From contig JACQHA010000290.1 of assembly GCA_016199255.1 (NCBI GenBank), forward strand, positions 1-7,542: a DNA stretch of 7,542 nt, written 5' to 3'. Every line of letters begins with the position of its first letter. Within the stretch, counting starts at the first letter, position 1. Under the pieces are notes generated by a model. The model saw only the letters and a list, made by a program, of their open reading frames with translations. It did no database searches and was not told the origin of the DNA. Position numbers and translations under genes: made by a program. Positions 5,687 through 7,542 of the stretch are shown piece after piece. The stretch comes from Deinococcus sp. (GTDB lineage: Bacteria > Deinococcota > Deinococci > JACQHA01).

Positions 5687-6379
5687 TTACGGTGCCTTTC
5701 CACTGGGCTTAACTGGCGCCTGGGCCACTACCTTTGCCAGGTCACGGAAGGCCCGGCCGGGGTCAGGGCCAAACACGGCAGAGCCGGCAATGAGTAAGCC
5801 GGCGCCGGCTGAGAGCACCTGGGGCGCGGTGTGCTGGTTAATACCCCCATCCACCCCAATGGTGACCTGGGGAGGGAGCAGGGCTCTAGAGCGCTGCAGC
5901 TTGGCCAGGGTGTGGGGCAGGAACTGCTGGCTGCCGAACCCCGGGTTCACGCTCATGACCAGCACATGGTCCAGGTCGTCCAGCACGTCTTCCAGTACCC
6001 CTAGGGGGGTAGAGGGATTGAGGGCCGCCCCGGCCCTGGCTCCTAGCTCTCTGATGCGGGCTAGGACCCGCTGCAGGTGGGGGGTGGACTCAGGGTGCAC
6101 CGACACCTGGCTGGCGCCGGCGGCAATGGCTTCTGCCGCTACCCACCCTGGGTCGGTGACCATCAGGTGCACGTCAAAGAACAGTTCGGGGAAATGGCGG
6201 CGCAAGGCGGCAATGAGCGGTGGACCAAAGGTCAAATTGGGCACAAAGTGGCCATCCATCACGTCAAAGTGAATGACCTGGGCCCCTGCTGCCGCCACTT
6301 GCCCTACCTGCTCTGCCAGCCGGGCAAAGTCAGCGGCCAGGATAGAAGGAGCAATGGCTGGGATGGGTAAAGGCAGCAG
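5687..6379 (-). CDS. rpe: Ribulose-phosphate 3-epimerase
   Basis: Interconverts ribulose 5-phosphate and xylulose 5-phosphate in the cytoplasm (pentose phosphate or Calvin cycle), using a TIM barrel with a bound metal. From the start chosen here it has 230 residues, normal for the family. Visible marks are APSILAADF (10-18, first strand), HFDVMDGHFVPNLTFGP (37-53, metal ligands H37 and D39), DVHLMV (69-74, H71), VNPGFGSQQF (144-153) and IGVDGGIN (174-181, D177). The usual NPGFGG reads NPGFGS here. No ATG, GTG or TTG lies in frame early enough to include the first strand: the first is GTG at 6298, which would delete it. The reading frame instead offers CTG at 6379, seven bases after a perfect AGGAGG that overlaps the stop of the PASTA gene, so a CTG start with translational coupling is the best model. 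Function is near certain, the start less so. Confidence 0.95.
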   Translation of the reverse strand: MLPLPIPAIAPSILAADFARLAEQVGQVAAAGAQVIHFDVMDGHFVPNLTFGPPLIAALRRHFPELFFDVHLMVTDPGWVAAEAIAAGASQVSVHPESTPHLQRVLARIRELGARAGAALNPSTPLGVLEDVLDDLDHVLVMSVNPGFGSQQFLPHTLAKLQRSRALLPPQVTIGVDGGINQHTAPQVLSAGAGLLIAGSAVFGPDPGRAFRDLAKVVAQAPVKPSGKAP

Positions 6380-6385
6380 GTCGAT

Positions 6386-6392
6386 CCCTCCT
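6386..6392 (-). promoter_or_regulatory. Strong ribosome binding site that decides the rpe start
   Basis: AGGAGGG on the minus strand (6392-6386) overlaps the TAG stop of the PASTA gene (6393-6391). The only codon at ideal distance (7 nt after GGAGG) in the rpe frame is CTG at 6379, followed by a second CTG at 6376. The overlap implies that ribosomes finishing the PASTA protein can restart on rpe. Confidence 0.7.
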
Positions 6393-7542
6393 AGGGCCCG
6401 ATGGGGAACTGGCGCACCAGCACCCCATCGCGCAGCAGCTTGATGCTGTACTCGCCGCGCACGGTGAGCTGCCTGTTAACGCGCTGGCCGGCTGTCAGCG
6501 CCCCCAGGTCCTCTTGTCGCTTGCCGTTAAAGTCCAGGATTTCCATGGTTACCCGGCCCAGGGGGGCGGTCTCGGTGTAGTCCACTGTCACCTGGGTCTG
6601 GGGCGGCGGCGCGCCGCGGTAGTCGTTGACCACAAAGTGCACGGTGCTGCCTGGCCGCACTGCCAGCCCGGCGCGCTCGGTCTGGGAGAGCACCAGGTTT
6701 CGAGCAAACCGGGAACTGCGCTCGGTGCCAGTTTGCTCCGCCCGGAGCCCCAGGCCCTCTAAGAGCTGCTGGGCCTGGTCGCGGCTCAGGCCCTCCAGGT
6801 CTGGCACGGTGATCCAGCCGAAGCCGGCGTTCTGGTTGATCACCAGGCTAATGGGGGTGCCGGGGCTGAGCCTGGTGCCTGGGGGCAGCGACTGCTCCAG
6901 CACGCTGCCCAGGGGTTTGGTGGGGTCGTAGCGCTCCTCAGCCTCGGGCATGGTCAGCCCCACCAGCCGCAGTACCGCCTCGGCAGCCGGGCGGGTTAGG
7001 CCCTCTAGCGCCGGCACCACTGTAAAGCGCTGCCAGGGGCCCTGGCTGACCAAAAGGGCTATAGTGCTGCCCTTGGACAGCACTGCGCCGGCTGGCGGCT
7101 CCTGGGCAATGACCTCCTGGGCGGGGGCGTCGCTGTGAGTAGAGGTGCGCCGCCCCGCTGCCAGGCCGGCCTCAGCCAAGAGGCGCTCGGCCTGGTCGAC
7201 GGTGCGGCCTACCACACTAGGCACCGCCACCACTGCGCTGAGCTCGCTAATGGTTAGGCGCACCATCCGGCCCAGCTTCACTTTCTGCCCGGGGGGCGGG
7301 GTCTGGGCAATCACTGTCCCTGGCGGCACACTCAGGTCCCGCCGCTGGTAGCCGCTAGCTGGGTCCAGGAGCGCCTCGGCTCCCTGATAGGTGAGCCCCG
7401 CCTCGGCCAGGAGCTGTACTGCCTGGGTCAGTGGATAGCCCATAACCGCTGGCACCCGCACTGCTGGCACTTCCAAGTACTCCGCCATGGCCTGGCGGCC
7501 CAGCACCAGGGCGCAGGCCAGGAGCACGATGACCAGCGCTCC
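6391..7542 (-). CDS. Membrane-anchored protein with four PASTA domains (N-terminus beyond window)
   Basis: The reading frame stays open to the right edge. The earliest visible residues, GALVIVLLACALVLG, form a transmembrane helix or the core of a signal anchor, so the start probably lies outside; GTG at 7527 would cut that helix. Counting from 7527, four PASTA domains follow at about 25-94, 101-161, 169-231 and 239-301. Each opens with VP-x-hydrophobic-x-G and contains a helix such as AVQLLAEAGL, then PPG or PxGxxL and a closing strand. PASTA domains bind muropeptides or peptidoglycan outside the cell. Residues 312-376 add a small beta-rich domain (VTVDYTETAPLGRVTMEILDF to the end). The protein is either the outer half of a PrkC/Stk-type Ser/Thr kinase or a kinase-less PASTA protein; the deciding part is not in the window. 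It is followed directly by rpe, a pairing that recalls the prkC-rsgA-rpe neighbourhood of Firmicutes. Confidence 0.88.
   Translation of the reverse strand, partial: GALVIVLLACALVLGRQAMAEYLEVPAVRVPAVMGYPLTQAVQLLAEAGLTYQGAEALLDPASGYQRRDLSVPPGTVIAQTPPPGQKVKLGRMVRLTISELSAVVAVPSVVGRTVDQAERLLAEAGLAAGRRTSTHSDAPAQEVIAQEPPAGAVLSKGSTIALLVSQGPWQRFTVVPALEGLTRPAAEAVLRLVGLTMPEAEERYDPTKPLGSVLEQSLPPGTRLSPGTPISLVINQNAGFGWITVPDLEGLSRDQAQQLLEGLGLRAEQTGTERSSRFARNLVLSQTERAGLAVRPGSTVHFVVNDYRGAPPPQTQVTVDYTETAPLGRVTMEILDFNGKRQEDLGALTAGQRVNRQLTVRGEYSIKLLRDGVLVRQFPIGP

Noticed and set aside
5287..5703. Overlapping open frames on both strands in the gap between rpe and the Ig-module gene (138 codons minus, 161 codons plus).
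   Set aside because: Compositions are typical of non-coding GC-rich DNA, with no domain, no good ribosome binding site and overlap with rpe or with the promoter and terminator signals.
6298..6300. GTG at 6298 as the rpe start.
   Set aside because: It would remove the first barrel strand with APSILAADF and has no ribosome binding site of the quality found before CTG 6379.

Overview
The window is GC-rich bacterial DNA carrying six protein genes, two of them cut by the window edges. The base composition, the strong Shine-Dalgarno sites and the free use of the tetranucleotide CTAG (three genes stop at TAG) point to a GC-rich bacterium. CTAG abundance is unlike most enteric proteobacteria. A PASTA-repeat membrane protein directly upstream of ribulose-phosphate 3-epimerase recalls the prkC-rsgA-rpe neighbourhood of Firmicutes and related deep lineages, here without rsgA. 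I cannot place the organism more precisely.

Layout on the + strand: the last 111 codons of a histidine-kinase-like gene with a degenerate ATP-binding domain (2-337), then a short gap with a hairpin, then a small exported protein of unknown function (421-783). A 24-bp perfect palindrome (803-826) lies between this gene and the convergent minus-strand genes and probably acts as a shared terminator.

Layout on the - strand, in transcription order from the right edge: the C-terminal part of a membrane-anchored protein with four PASTA domains (7542-6391); rpe (6379-5687), which appears to be translationally coupled to it and to start at CTG; a ~500-nt gene-free stretch (5686-5181); a 980-residue exported protein built from invasin-like Ig modules (5180-2238); and a 442-residue exported protein with a discoidin-like domain and about ten thrombospondin type 3 calcium-binding units (2141-813).

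The gene-free stretch is the most interesting part. In order it holds two hairpins behind rpe, a TTGACA-17-TAACCT promoter, an 18-bp perfect palindrome at the expected transcription start (candidate operator), a GC-rich stretch that can fold into several stems, an intrinsic terminator with seven U residues, and a hairpin that covers the Shine-Dalgarno site of the Ig-protein gene. This looks like either a conditionally terminated leader controlling the two exported proteins or an independent ~200-nt small RNA.

The Ig-module protein and the TSP3/discoidin protein are probably co-expressed as a two-component cell-surface or secreted adhesive system. Both have signal peptides, both carry Asp-rich calcium-binding loops, and neither shows a recognisable anchor. 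No mobile element, CRISPR array, tRNA or rRNA was seen.
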